Assembly: GCA_016712525.1 (NCBI GenBank)
Contig: JADJQX010000007.1
Coordinates: 992,001-1,056,000, forward strand
Reading direction: 5' to 3'
DNA from: Myxococcales bacterium
GTDB taxonomy: Bacteria > Myxococcota_A > Polyangia > Polyangiales > Polyangiaceae
Length of the DNA stretch: 64,000 nucleotides
A program made the translations under genes and the position numbers. A model generated the notes under the pieces. It made no database searches and was not told where the DNA came from. It worked only from the letters and a program-made list of their open reading frames with translations. Below are positions 1 through 10,692 of this stretch, in pieces (position 1 is the first letter of the stretch; every line of letters begins with the position of its first letter).

Positions 1-2
1 CG

Positions 3-3000
3 GCGGAGCGAGCGAACGTCGAGGTGCTCCGCGGTGAGGTCGACGTCGACGCGCCGATGGGGCGTTCGAAGGTCCTCGCCGGTCAAGAGGCCGTGCTCGT
101 CAAAGGACAGCGCCCCGAGGTCGTCCCAGCCACCGACATGGCCCGACGCTCGGCCTTCGGTGAAGCGTTCCTTACGCACAACGAGGACACCGAAGGCGAC
201 GTGGCGGGCCTCGGAGAGCTTCGGGCCAAGAAGCCCGGAAAGACCGAGGAGAAAGATCGCGCGGTACGGCTCGCGCGGCACGACGTGAAGGTCCGCGTGG
301 CCGGCGCCGTCGCCCGAACCGAGATCGAAGAGGTCTTCACGAACGACACCGACGACGAGCTCGAGGGGCTCTATCGCTTTCCTTTGCCCCCGAGCGCACA
401 GATCGAGAAGCTCGCGCTCGACGTCGACGGCAAGCTCGTCGACGGGGAGTTCGTGGACGCGTCGCGCGCACAGGCCATCTGGCGCGGGGTCATCCACAAC
501 GCGGCTCCCACGGCCCCGAAGCCTCGCGAGGAGTGGGTGTGGGTGCCCGGGCCTTGGCGGGACCCGGCTCTCCTCGAGTGGAAACGCGGTGGCCGCTTCG
601 AGCTCAAAATCTTCCCGATCCCGAAGCGCGGCTCGCGGCGGGTCGTGATCGCGTACACCGAAGCGGTCGCGCCGTCGTCCGGCGTGCGGCGGTACACCTA
701 TCCGCTCCCCCACGGCACGGCGAGCGACATGCCTCCCTTCGCCATGCACGTCGACGCGAAGGTCGTCGGGTTCGAAGGGGCCGACGGCGTGCGCGCCCGA
801 GGCTACGAGCTGACACGCGGGGGTGGAGCGACCGAGGTCACGCTCACCATGGATGACGCGGCGTTCCGGCCGTCGGGGGATCTGGTCTTGGAGTACACGA
901 CCGCCGACAAGGCGAGCCCCATGTCGTCGTACGCGTTTCGGAGCCCGGCCCACGACGGCAAGCCGGGGGACACTTACGCGGCCTTCGCGTTGCGACCCTC
1001 CCTGCCCAAGTGGAGCGACGTGAGGCCACGCGATCAGGTCGTCGTCATCGACTCCGGGCGCGCGATGTTCGGGGAGAGGTTCTTGCGCGCGCGCCGGCTG
1101 GCCGTGCAGATGATCCAGGAGATGGACCGCCGCGATCGGGTCACGGTGCTCGCGTGCGATCTGCGCTGCAAACCGCTCGCGTCGGGGTTCGTCGGGCCAG
1201 GGGCGGCGGCCGCTCACGACGTCGACGCGTTCCTCTCGGCCATCACCCCCGACGGCGCGTCCGATCTCGTGGGCGCCGTGGGCGCAGCGGCGCGGGTCGA
1301 CGGCCACGACGGGGCCCGGGATCTCCGCGTGACCGTCCTCTCCACGGGGAACGCGACCGCTGGGCACAAGGCGCTCTCACGCGTGGCCGCGGAGGTGCGC
1401 GACCGGATCGGCGCGGGAGCGCACACGCAGGTGTCGGCCGTGCCCATCGGCGGAGACTCCGACACGGCGTTTCTGTCCGAGCTGACGAAGGGCGGCGGCG
1501 GGGTCGTCGTGCCGTACCAACCGGGCGAGACCCTCGCGTCGGCGGCTCTCGCCGTGCTGAACGCGTCGTACGGGACCGTGCTGCGCGATCCGGTGCTCGT
1601 GCTCCCCGAAGGGCTCGTCGAGGCCGCGCCGGCCGTGTTGCCTCCGCTCCGCGCGGGGGGCGAGGCGCTCTTGGCGGCGAAGATGCTCCGTGAGCGGGTC
1701 GACGGGGACGTGATCCTCCGGGGGACGGTGGGAGGAGAGCCCTTCGAGCAGAAGATCCCTGTCTCTCTCGTGGCGACGGACGCCCCGGGAAATGCATTCG
1801 TTCCGAGGGTTTACGCTCAGTACCGCATCGCGGATCGGGAGCTTCAGCCCGGCGACGCCGCGCGCGCCGAGGCCGTCGACCTGTCGAAGCGTTTCGCCGT
1901 GCCGAGCCGCTTCACGTCGCTCCTCGTCCTCGAGAGCGAGGCCATGTTCCAGGCCTTCGGCGTCGGTCGAACGAAGCGCACCGAGGCGAGCTTCACAGGC
2001 GACGACGTCGCGCGAGGGGACGTGGCGCAGCCTCTCGCCCGCGAGTCCGACAAAGACGAATCCGGGCTCGGCGGCGCCCTCGCCCTCGCGGACAGCGAGC
2101 CGTCGTCGAAGGCGAAGGAGAGCCGAGCGGCCGCGCCCGCCGCGCGCCCTGCGCCTACCCAGGCCGCGCAAGAGGTCGCTCCGCAAGGGGGCTCCGGCGT
2201 GGGTCGCCCACGAGGTCCGGTCCCCTTCGAGCCCGAGAAGAAGGCGGCCGCGCCGCGCGACGACTGGGGCGGGGGCTTCGGGCGTCGTGGCGGTGGGGAG
2301 TGGATGAGGCGGGTCTGGCGGCGCGTGGCCGTGGTCCACGAGGGCGCGGGCAGCCCCGTCCCGGCCGAGAAGGTGTCGGCGGCGAGGGCAGCGCTCGCCG
2401 CGGCGCCCGACGAACGCAACCGCCATCGTGAGCTCGCGAAGCTCCTCGCCCAGACGAACGACCTCGACGAGCTCGATGCCGTGCTCACCAAGTGGAACGA
2501 GCGCGATCCGCTGGACGCCGACGCGATCGCCTGGAGGGCCGATCTCGTCGCTCGCCGCGGCGATCGCGCGGGAGCCATGCGCATCCTCACGGGCGCGCTC
2601 TCCTCGCCCACGCTCTCCTCGAAAGACGCGGCGAAGCTCGCGCGTGCCTCGGCCGAAGCCTACGAGCGCACGGGGGACCTCGCCTCGGCGTGTGCCCTCC
2701 GGGTCACGGTCTCCGATCTCCTCCCCGAGGACGTCGACGCGGCCGGCCGAGCCATGCGCTGCGAGGAAGCCAACGGTCGGCCTAAATCATCGGAACGAAT
2801 TAGGATTCCGTTCGCCGTGAAGCCACGGGAGGGAGCGCTCGCCTCCGTGCTCACGCGCCTCGCTCAGGAAAAGAACGAGCCGCCGCACGGAGACGTCGTC
2901 GTGAGCGCCACGTGGGAAGGAGGCGAGGACCTCGACCTCGCCATCGTGGACCCGAGCGGTGGTCGAGCCTCGGTCGTGACGCGTCTTCCGGGGCTCCACG

Positions 3001-3551
3001 TGGCGGACGCCACCGCGCGTGGGCACGAGGAGCTCGGGCTCGCGAACCCGAAGGCCGGCGCGTTCGTCGTCGAGGTCACGCGGTCTGCACGTGGCAGCAC
3101 GCGCCCCGCTTCGGGCACCGTCAAGGTCACCTCGTCGGGTGTCACGAAGACCGTTCCGTTCACGCTCACGGGCGATCGGGTCGTCGTGGGGCGCGTCGAG
3201 GCCCACTACGAGGAGACCCTCGTGTCCGAGAGCGGTGACCGCAGCGTTCCTCCCCCGGGCCTTCGCCCCTTCGACGCGCAGGCGGCCCGGACCGCCCTCG
3301 CGGCGGTGTCGGTCGAGTCCTGCGGTCGGCCAGGTGGGCCGACGGGCGCGGGCCACGTGTCGGTCACCTTCGGTCCGACCGGCTTCGTGACGTCGGCCGT
3401 GGTCGACGGAGGCCCGTTCAACGCGACGCCCACGGGCGCATGCATCGCCGCGCGCTTCCGGGCCGTTAGAATCCCCCCGTACGCAGGGGCGGTCGTCTCC
3501 GTGGGGCGCACGTTCGTGCTTCGTTCCCACGACCCGATCGTCCCGTTTTGA
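3..3551 (+). CDS. FecR-VIT-VWA fusion protein with TonB-like C-terminus (5' truncated by window edge)
   Basis: The frame is open to the first base of the window, so the true start lies upstream; a GTG at 24 is only an internal candidate. The first ~35 residues look like the end of a FecR domain (VEVLRGEVDVDAP, then VLAGQEAVLV). Counting from the GTG at 24, residues ~80-300 form a VIT domain (FTNDTDDELEGLYRFPLP is typical) and ~337-520 a von Willebrand A-like domain. The expected DxSxS metal motif reads DSGRA (343-347), so both serines are lost. A low-complexity Ala/Pro/Glu linker, TPR-like helices (~790-890) and a beta-rich domain follow. The last ~90 residues resemble the TonB-like C-terminal module of myxobacterial envelope proteins. 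VIT-VWA proteins are usually secreted or membrane-anchored, so an envelope role is inferred; the actual function is unknown. Confidence 0.75.
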   Translation, partial: AERANVEVLRGEVDVDAPMGRSKVLAGQEAVLVKGQRPEVVPATDMARRSAFGEAFLTHNEDTEGDVAGLGELRAKKPGKTEEKDRAVRLARHDVKVRVAGAVARTEIEEVFTNDTDDELEGLYRFPLPPSAQIEKLALDVDGKLVDGEFVDASRAQAIWRGVIHNAAPTAPKPREEWVWVPGPWRDPALLEWKRGGRFELKIFPIPKRGSRRVVIAYTEAVAPSSGVRRYTYPLPHGTASDMPPFAMHVDAKVVGFEGADGVRARGYELTRGGGATEVTLTMDDAAFRPSGDLVLEYTTADKASPMSSYAFRSPAHDGKPGDTYAAFALRPSLPKWSDVRPRDQVVVIDSGRAMFGERFLRARRLAVQMIQEMDRRDRVTVLACDLRCKPLASGFVGPGAAAAHDVDAFLSAITPDGASDLVGAVGAAARVDGHDGARDLRVTVLSTGNATAGHKALSRVAAEVRDRIGAGAHTQVSAVPIGGDSDTAFLSELTKGGGGVVVPYQPGETLASAALAVLNASYGTVLRDPVLVLPEGLVEAAPAVLPPLRAGGEALLAAKMLRERVDGDVILRGTVGGEPFEQKIPVSLVATDAPGNAFVPRVYAQYRIADRELQPGDAARAEAVDLSKRFAVPSRFTSLLVLESEAMFQAFGVGRTKRTEASFTGDDVARGDVAQPLARESDKDESGLGGALALADSEPSSKAKESRAAAPAARPAPTQAAQEVAPQGGSGVGRPRGPVPFEPEKKAAAPRDDWGGGFGRRGGGEWMRRVWRRVAVVHEGAGSPVPAEKVSAARAALAAAPDERNRHRELAKLLAQTNDLDELDAVLTKWNERDPLDADAIAWRADLVARRGDRAGAMRILTGALSSPTLSSKDAAKLARASAEAYERTGDLASACALRVTVSDLLPEDVDAAGRAMRCEEANGRPKSSERIRIPFAVKPREGALASVLTRLAQEKNEPPHGDVVVSATWEGGEDLDLAIVDPSGGRASVVTRLPGLHVADATARGHEELGLANPKAGAFVVEVTRSARGSTRPASGTVKVTSSGVTKTVPFTLTGDRVVVGRVEAHYEETLVSESGDRSVPPPGLRPFDAQAARTALAAVSVESCGRPGGPTGAGHVSVTFGPTGFVTSAVVDGGPFNATPTGACIAARFRAVRIPPYAGAVVSVGRTFVLRSHDPIVPF

Positions 3552-3585
3552 GCAGGTCCGGGGCGCCGGCTCGCCTTCGTTCGCG

Positions 3586-5016
3586 TTAGTAGGAGCAGGT
3601 CGAGAGGGCGATGACGGCGGCGACCCTCGCCCTCACCACCTCGAACTCGCGGAGGGCGAGCGAGATCTCGGCCTGGCGCAAGGTCGTCGCGGCCGCCACG
3701 AGCTCGAGGCTCGTCCCGCGACCTTCTTGGTAGGCCGTACGGACGAGGCGGTCGGTCTCTTTGGCGAGATCCCGGGCCTTCTCGGCGACGAGGCGGCTCT
3801 GGTTCGTCACGTCGACTGCGCGCCTCGCTTGCGTGACCTCGATCGTGGCCGTCCGCTTCACTTGCTCGAGGCGCTGGGCCGCGCGCGCGATCTCGACGTC
3901 GGCCGTGCGCATGTTGGCGTAGCGAGCACCGCCATCCCAGATGGGGATCTGGAGCACCCCTTGAATGTTCCACGTCGTGTTCGGGGCCGCCCCCGTGTCG
4001 ATGCTCGTCGTCGCGAGCGTGCTCTGGAAGGTCACGGTGGGGAGGTACTGCCGTTTGACGTCGCCCGTGCCCCTCTCGGCCACGGCGATCTGGGCCGCCG
4101 CGGAGGCGACGTCTGGACGATTCTCGAGTTTTTCCGAAGGTTTGCACGTTGCCATCGCCGCCTGTTCGAGGCCATCGATGCGCACGTTGGGGGCGACGCC
4201 CACGGCCTCCGGGATGCCGAGCGCGAGCCCGAGGGCCTCGCGGCTCTGACGGAGCGACTCGTCTCCCGTGACGAGGCTCGCGCGGGCGGTCTCGACGTCT
4301 TGTTTGGCGCGGACCACGTCGAGGCCGGTGGCAGCGCCGAGCTGCGCGCGCCGCTCGGTGAGCTCGAGGCGCTCGAGGGCGTTGCGGAGCCCGACGCGGT
4401 TGAGCTCGGAGATGCGTTCGGCCGTGACGACGGCGACGAGGCCGTTGGCCACGCGGAGCGCGATCTGGCGTTTCACGTCGGCGACGTTGAGCTGAGCGAC
4501 CTCCTCCTGCTTTTTCGCCGTTCCGAGGGCGTACCACGGGCGGGTGGCGATGACCGGAGCGACGAGCGAGAGGTTGGCGTTGGCCGCCTGAGGGAAGGGG
4601 ACCTCTACCTCTCGGAAGACCGGACGCGTCGTCCCGTCGGGGTTCTGCGCGACTCCCGCGACCTGGCTCGACGTGTTGGTGATGAGCTGCCGTGTCAGCG
4701 AGCCGGTCGCGTTCAGGCTGGGGAGCGCGCCAGCGAGGGCTTGGCGCCACTGGGCCTCGGCGCGTTGGATCTCGACCTCCGCGGTTCGCAGCTCCGTCGA
4801 CCGCGACTTGATGAAGGTGAGCGCCTCCTCCCACCGCTGGATTCTCCGGGCGGGGAGGGGCACGGGGGTGAGCATCGGGTCGCTCACCTCGGGCATCTTG
4901 GCCGGCCCTTCGGGGCCCGTTCGCGGGGGCGGGGCCTCGTCGGCACGAGCGCTGGTCGTTGCGGAGGAGGCCACGGCGAGCGTGGCGGCGAGCGTGGCGA
5001 GGGCGATAACGCGCAT
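3586..5016 (-). CDS. TolC-family outer membrane efflux protein
   Basis: This 476-residue protein starts with a signal peptide (MRVIALATLAATLAVASSA, cleavage near ARA-DE). Two similar long-helix repeats follow, as in TolC/OprM channels. Each contains the usual EIQRAEAQWRQALAGALPSL-like and EIARAAQRLEQVKRTATIEV-like stretches, which build the periplasmic alpha-barrel, and the length matches the family. It should form the trimeric outer-membrane exit duct of a tripartite pump or type I secretion system. No membrane-fusion protein or inner-membrane pump lies beside it here, so the substrate cannot be guessed. It ends 35 bp from the convergent VIT-VWA gene. Only one or two Cys occur, near the C-terminus, which is odd but not diagnostic. 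Confidence 0.85.
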   Translation of the reverse strand: MRVIALATLAATLAVASSATTSARADEAPPPRTGPEGPAKMPEVSDPMLTPVPLPARRIQRWEEALTFIKSRSTELRTAEVEIQRAEAQWRQALAGALPSLNATGSLTRQLITNTSSQVAGVAQNPDGTTRPVFREVEVPFPQAANANLSLVAPVIATRPWYALGTAKKQEEVAQLNVADVKRQIALRVANGLVAVVTAERISELNRVGLRNALERLELTERRAQLGAATGLDVVRAKQDVETARASLVTGDESLRQSREALGLALGIPEAVGVAPNVRIDGLEQAAMATCKPSEKLENRPDVASAAAQIAVAERGTGDVKRQYLPTVTFQSTLATTSIDTGAAPNTTWNIQGVLQIPIWDGGARYANMRTADVEIARAAQRLEQVKRTATIEVTQARRAVDVTNQSRLVAEKARDLAKETDRLVRTAYQEGRGTSLELVAAATTLRQAEISLALREFEVVRARVAAVIALSTCSY

Positions 5017-5062
5017 CGGCCTCCGTGGTTAGCACGAGCGCGCGCCCCACCGAAGGGATGCG

Positions 5063-6064
5063 TCAGGTCGCGTATCGGCCGTCGCCTCGGACGATCGACA
5101 GCTCGGCGCGGAGCTCGGCGAAGCACCCGCGCATCTCGGCTACCCGCACTCGAAACGGCGCGGCGACCTCGGCGTGGGTCAGCGGGACCTCGTCGACGAA
5201 GACGATCGCGTAGGCGATCGCCGCGGCGATCGTGTCGACCGAGCTCGCGTGGCTCGCCGAGAACCGAGCTCGGGTCGCGTCCACCGCGAGGTCGAGCGCG
5301 CGGTCGCGTTGGTCCCCGGTGAGCGGGAGATGCGAGAGACCGCGCCTCAGGGCTCGCTCGATGGCAGGCCGCGTGGCTCCGGCCGGCGGAGCACGACGGC
5401 TCTTCGGTGCGTGCTCCCGAAGGAGCGGACGGAACGCGGGGACCTCGGGCCGCTTGGCCCCTCCCTCGAGGCCGGCCTCCACCCAGGTCGCGAGGGCGCG
5501 AAGCTCCCGAGAAGGTTTGCCGGCCGATCGTCGCAGCACGCGCGCGGCGTCTTTCCAGCGGCCCACGCGGCCGAGGGCGTGCGCGTACGACGCGACCACG
5601 AGCACGTCGGTCTTGGCCCACTGGTACGCTCTCCCGAGCCACACGACGGCCGCGTCGGGGGTGTGCAGCGCGACGTCGAGCAGATGTCCCAGGTTGTGGG
5701 CGTAGGAGGCGTTCTTCGGAGACAGCTCGAGGGCCCGCTCGTACGCGCGCCGCGCGAACCGGAAGTTCTCGAGGAGCGATTGCGTGAGCCCGAGGGCCGC
5801 CCACGCTCGGTGGTTTTCGGGGTGGGAGCGAACGACCCTCCGCGCGTAGAGCGCCGCCCGCCAAGGGTCGACCTCTGCGAGCAGCTCGGCGAGGAGCTGA
5901 TGGGCGAACGCGGCGTCGTCGCTCGAGGGTGGAGACACCCGCGAGAGCTCGTGCAGGAGGGGGAGGAGCCCGCGTGGGTCGAGCGAAACCCTGAGGGCCG
6001 CCTCGACGCGACGGCGGAGCCGCTGGAGGCGATCCGAAGCGCTCTTGTGTCCGGCGACCTTCAT
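5063..6064 (-). CDS. TPR protein with a cyclin/HTH-like C-terminal segment
   Basis: The frame extends upstream to 6103, but the ATG at 6064 (MKVAGHKSASDRLQRLRRRV) is the more natural start; neither has a strong ribosome binding site. Residues ~55-200 (counted from 6064) contain tetratricopeptide-like helix pairs, for example HRAWAALGLTQSLLENFRFA followed by a clear TPR ending LELSPKNASYAHNLGHLL. The last ~75 residues are different. They read SVDTIAAAIAYAIVFVD, then PLTHAEVAAPFRV, then an EMRGCFAEL helix, which resembles the second cyclin fold of TFIIB-like or DUF6398-like proteins with an HTH-like end. That similarity is by eye only. No signal peptide or membrane segment is seen, so the protein is probably cytoplasmic. 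Function unknown. Confidence 0.6.
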   Translation of the reverse strand: MKVAGHKSASDRLQRLRRRVEAALRVSLDPRGLLPLLHELSRVSPPSSDDAAFAHQLLAELLAEVDPWRAALYARRVVRSHPENHRAWAALGLTQSLLENFRFARRAYERALELSPKNASYAHNLGHLLDVALHTPDAAVVWLGRAYQWAKTDVLVVASYAHALGRVGRWKDAARVLRRSAGKPSRELRALATWVEAGLEGGAKRPEVPAFRPLLREHAPKSRRAPPAGATRPAIERALRRGLSHLPLTGDQRDRALDLAVDATRARFSASHASSVDTIAAAIAYAIVFVDEVPLTHAEVAAPFRVRVAEMRGCFAELRAELSIVRGDGRYAT

Positions 6065-6188
6065 GGCTCGATTTGGTGTAGCGAGAACCCGACGGTCGCG
6101 CAAACACGAGCCGCACGCGGCCTGGTGCGCTCGGCCCGCGCCAGGGGGGCGAGCGGGTCGCGCGCCGCGGTGCTCTTCTACGATTCGG

Positions 6189-7073
6189 CTATCGAATCGC
6201 GATGATCCGTTGTTCGACGAGCTCGGACAGGATGCGGAGCGCGTCGAGCTCCGGCATGCCGCTCACGTCGACGATTTCTTCCAGGTTCGACATGCCGTCG
6301 ACGTGCGAGAGGATGAAGCCCGCCCGATGATCGATGGTGAGCCAGCGGAGCTGCTCCCTCGCGATCGCGAGGACCGGCACGCGGTCGAGAGAGCCGAGCT
6401 TCGCCGTGTAGGCTGCGCGCAACGCAGCTCGTGAGCGCTCGATGCACTCGCGTGCGTCGGAGTGATCGGGGTCGCGCGACAGGAGCTCCTCGGCGATCTC
6501 CATCGCGCCGGTGTAGTCGCCCATCGAGAACCGGTCGTCCATCTCGACCGCGCTCGGTCCGGAGCGTCGCTTGGGGGCCTCGTTCTCCTTCGGAGCGGGT
6601 CGGGGCTCCGCCACCGCCTCGACACCGAACGCGGGGGTCACGATGCTCGACGGCGACGGTGCGCGCGGCGACGGTGGCTCCTCGGAGAACACCGGCAACG
6701 GCCCGCTCGCGAGAGCCACGGGGGAGGTCGGTGGAGGCTCGGGGATTTGGGGCTGGCTCGGCGGGGGGGCCGTCGGCGCGCCCGTCTTGCCACGCGGATC
6801 TTCCCCGCTGGCGGAAGGAGGGGCGGGCTCGGGCTCCTCGACGAGGTCGAAGTCTTCCCACGCGAGGTCGACCTCTTCCTCTTCCTTCGGCCTCGGTGGG
6901 CGCACCGACACCGGAGGCTTCGGAATGACCGACGGGGCCTTGAGCCCGAGCCCCTTGTCCTCGCGTTCGAGCGCCGCCCAGACGGAACGGGCGTCGACGA
7001 CGGCCGTGGCGTCGGGGTCGAGATCGGCCCCGGACAGGTCTTCCAGGATCGGCTTTTTCGAGTTGTCGCTCAC
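6189..7073 (-). CDS. Hypothetical protein with TPR-like and small winged-helix-like C-terminal domain
   Basis: The protein has 294 residues and is cytoplasmic by appearance. Residues 1-90 are acidic and charged (KEEEEVDLAWEDFDLVEEPE) and ~90-170 are a Pro/Ser/Ala-rich linker. Residues ~180-230 make one TPR-like pair (DDRFSMGDYTGAMEIAEELL). The final ~50 residues form a compact module of the form hydrophobic-D-xxx-GF-x-LSHVDG...GMPELDALRILSELVE. The same module occurs at the N-terminus of the J-domain protein encoded two genes upstream (see findings). It lies 31 bp downstream of dnaK on the same strand, so it is probably cotranscribed. It may be an adaptor of the DnaK/J set, but that is inference from position and the shared domain only. 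Confidence 0.6.
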   Translation of the reverse strand: MSDNSKKPILEDLSGADLDPDATAVVDARSVWAALEREDKGLGLKAPSVIPKPPVSVRPPRPKEEEEVDLAWEDFDLVEEPEPAPPSASGEDPRGKTGAPTAPPPSQPQIPEPPPTSPVALASGPLPVFSEEPPSPRAPSPSSIVTPAFGVEAVAEPRPAPKENEAPKRRSGPSAVEMDDRFSMGDYTGAMEIAEELLSRDPDHSDARECIERSRAALRAAYTAKLGSLDRVPVLAIAREQLRWLTIDHRAGFILSHVDGMSNLEEIVDVSGMPELDALRILSELVEQRIIAIR

Positions 7074-7104
7074 GCGAGGACCGAGGGTTAAATGTGCAAG
7101 GATT

Positions 7105-8928
<1,824 letters not shown>

Positions 8929-9044
8929 GCGGCACTCTCTCCCAAGTTTCCGATCCGCCCCCAAGCATGCCTCATGTGGGCGAAGGGTGATCACTTTTCC
9001 GATCGGTCGGCGTGGAAAACCCGCCTGCCACCCTCAGGTGGGCC

Positions 9045-10526
9045 TCAGGTGGGCTTCGGTAGGCGCTTCAGGAGCTCCGAGACGACCGTGCTCTTCGGGT
9101 CGACACGGGCGGCGTTCTCGAGCTCGCGTTTCGCCGCGAGGACGAGGTTCGCGGCCAAGTAGATGTTGGCCAACGTGACGCGGTACTTCGTGGTCTGAGG
9201 GGCCACCGAGATGGCGTGCTGGGCGAGCCGAGCGGCCTCGTGGAGGTCTCCTTTGGCGGCGAGCAGGCATCGGGCGGCGGCGTCTGCGGGCACGGCGTCC
9301 GTCGGTCGGAGTTGGCTCACCTTCGACCAGGACCGCGCGGCCTCGGCGAAACGCTCGCTGCGCTCTTCGTATTGGGCCGCCTTGAGGTAGGTCTCGATCA
9401 GGACCGAGGCCGCGCGCGCCTCGGTCTGCTCGAAGAGCTCCTTCAGCGCGGAATCGCCCTCCTCGAACGAGACCGCCATGCGCAGCGCGTTGGCAGCCGC
9501 CACGGGATCGTTGTTGGAGAGGGCGGCGCGGCCGAGATCGGCGTACTTCTGAGCCTGGGCCTTCTGCGCGGCTTTCAGCCGATCCTCGTACATTCTCCGC
9601 AGGGTGTCCCGGTTCTCTTCGACCGAGCGAGACCGTGCGGCGCTCTGGGCCTCGGGGGCCGCTCGAGCGACGTCCGGGCGCGAGCCAGGGGCCGGGGGGA
9701 CCGCGGGACGGCCGAGCCTTCGGGCGAGGGCCTCGCGGCGGGCCTTGAGCTCGAGGTCTTGGGTGGAGGGGGAGGGAGCTCGTTCGGCGGCCATGGCCGC
9801 GGCGGCCTCGGCGGCGGCGCGTGCCTGAGCCTCGACCTGCTCTTTGGCGAGGCGGATTTCTTCTTGGGCGCGGGCGAGCTGCGCTTCGAGGGCGCGTGTG
9901 TTGACGACGTCGCCGAGGTAGGCGTCGTAGTCGGCCTTGGCTTGTTTGTCGGTGAGGGTGTCGTGGGCGCTCGTGATGCGCGCGAACACGACCTCCATCT
10001 TCGACTTGAAGCTACCGAGCTTCTTTCGGAAGAACCTGTCGGGGTGGAGCTTCGCGGCGAGGTCGTAGTACGCGCGTTTGATGGATTTTTTGTCGGCTTC
10101 GCGTGTGAGCCCGAGCAGCGTGTAGTGGTCGAGGTCGTCGAGGTCGTAGAAGAGGTCGAGCACCTGGCGGCGATGGTCCCGCTCGAGGTCGACGTCCGGT
10201 TCGTCGAGCTCCTCTTCGGGATAGCGCTGCGAACGTCCGGCCGTCGACGCGTTGGCCTTGTGGGTCACGTCGGGGGCGGAGGCTGCGGGCGGGGGGGGGG
10301 GGACGTTCGGAGGGGGCGCGGCCGGATCGATGAGATCGACCGCCCCGAGGCCCTTCAGCTTCTCGACGGAAGCCGACACGCTGAACTCGGGCAAGCCGGT
10401 CATTTGCGCGATCGCGTGGACGGGGGTCACGCCGTCGATACGCGTCAGCACGAAGCCGTCGGTCGGGTCGAGGGGGAGCGTGCGGACGTCGACCCCGGCG
10501 CGCACGCGGGGAACCAAGGTTGCCAC
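9045..10526 (-). CDS. J-domain protein with N-terminal small domain, coiled coil and TPR region
   Basis: The GTG at 10526 is preferred because GGAGG lies nine bases upstream; an open frame to 10613 exists but its extra residues are not protein-like. The product has 493 residues. Residues ~15-66 form a small module (DGFVLTRIDG...TGLPEF) shared with the gene at 6189-7073. A Pro-rich linker of ~35 residues is followed by a J domain at ~132-206 (DHYTLLGLTREADKKSIKRA) with the HPD tripeptide at ~161-163 intact, so it should stimulate an Hsp70 ATPase. Residues ~210-260 are an Ala/Glu/Lys-rich coiled coil, and ~330-490 contain TPR-like repeats that could bind client proteins. There is no Gly/Phe or zinc-finger region, so it is a class C (type III) J protein, not DnaJ itself. 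It lies 116 bp upstream of dnaK on the same strand, so partnership is likely. Confidence 0.8.
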   Translation of the reverse strand: MATLVPRVRAGVDVRTLPLDPTDGFVLTRIDGVTPVHAIAQMTGLPEFSVSASVEKLKGLGAVDLIDPAAPPPNVPPPPPAASAPDVTHKANASTAGRSQRYPEEELDEPDVDLERDHRRQVLDLFYDLDDLDHYTLLGLTREADKKSIKRAYYDLAAKLHPDRFFRKKLGSFKSKMEVVFARITSAHDTLTDKQAKADYDAYLGDVVNTRALEAQLARAQEEIRLAKEQVEAQARAAAEAAAAMAAERAPSPSTQDLELKARREALARRLGRPAVPPAPGSRPDVARAAPEAQSAARSRSVEENRDTLRRMYEDRLKAAQKAQAQKYADLGRAALSNNDPVAAANALRMAVSFEEGDSALKELFEQTEARAASVLIETYLKAAQYEERSERFAEAARSWSKVSQLRPTDAVPADAAARCLLAAKGDLHEAARLAQHAISVAPQTTKYRVTLANIYLAANLVLAAKRELENAARVDPKSTVVSELLKRLPKPT

Positions 10527-10692
10527 GGACGGATGCCTCCAGAACGTAAGGTTAGAGCAGTGGGTCGGATTCACGAACCATTTGCGCGGCTTTTTTTCCC
10601 GCCCGGCGAGCACCCCCGACCACGAGGTGCTCCCCGGGTAGCGGCTCCGCCCACGAGAAGCTCCCGAGTCTCTCCCGAAATCGTGGGCGATA

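Noticed and set aside
8929..9044. Heat-shock operator (CIRCE) or sigma-32 promoter for dnaK
   Set aside because: I found no matching inverted repeat or -35/-10 pair in the 116 bp upstream of dnaK.
9028..9053. CCACC...GGTGG hairpin and CCTCAGGTGGG repeat between the J-protein and dnaK genes as a terminator
   Set aside because: The stem is only five pairs and no T-run follows on the minus strand; it overlaps the end of the J-protein gene.
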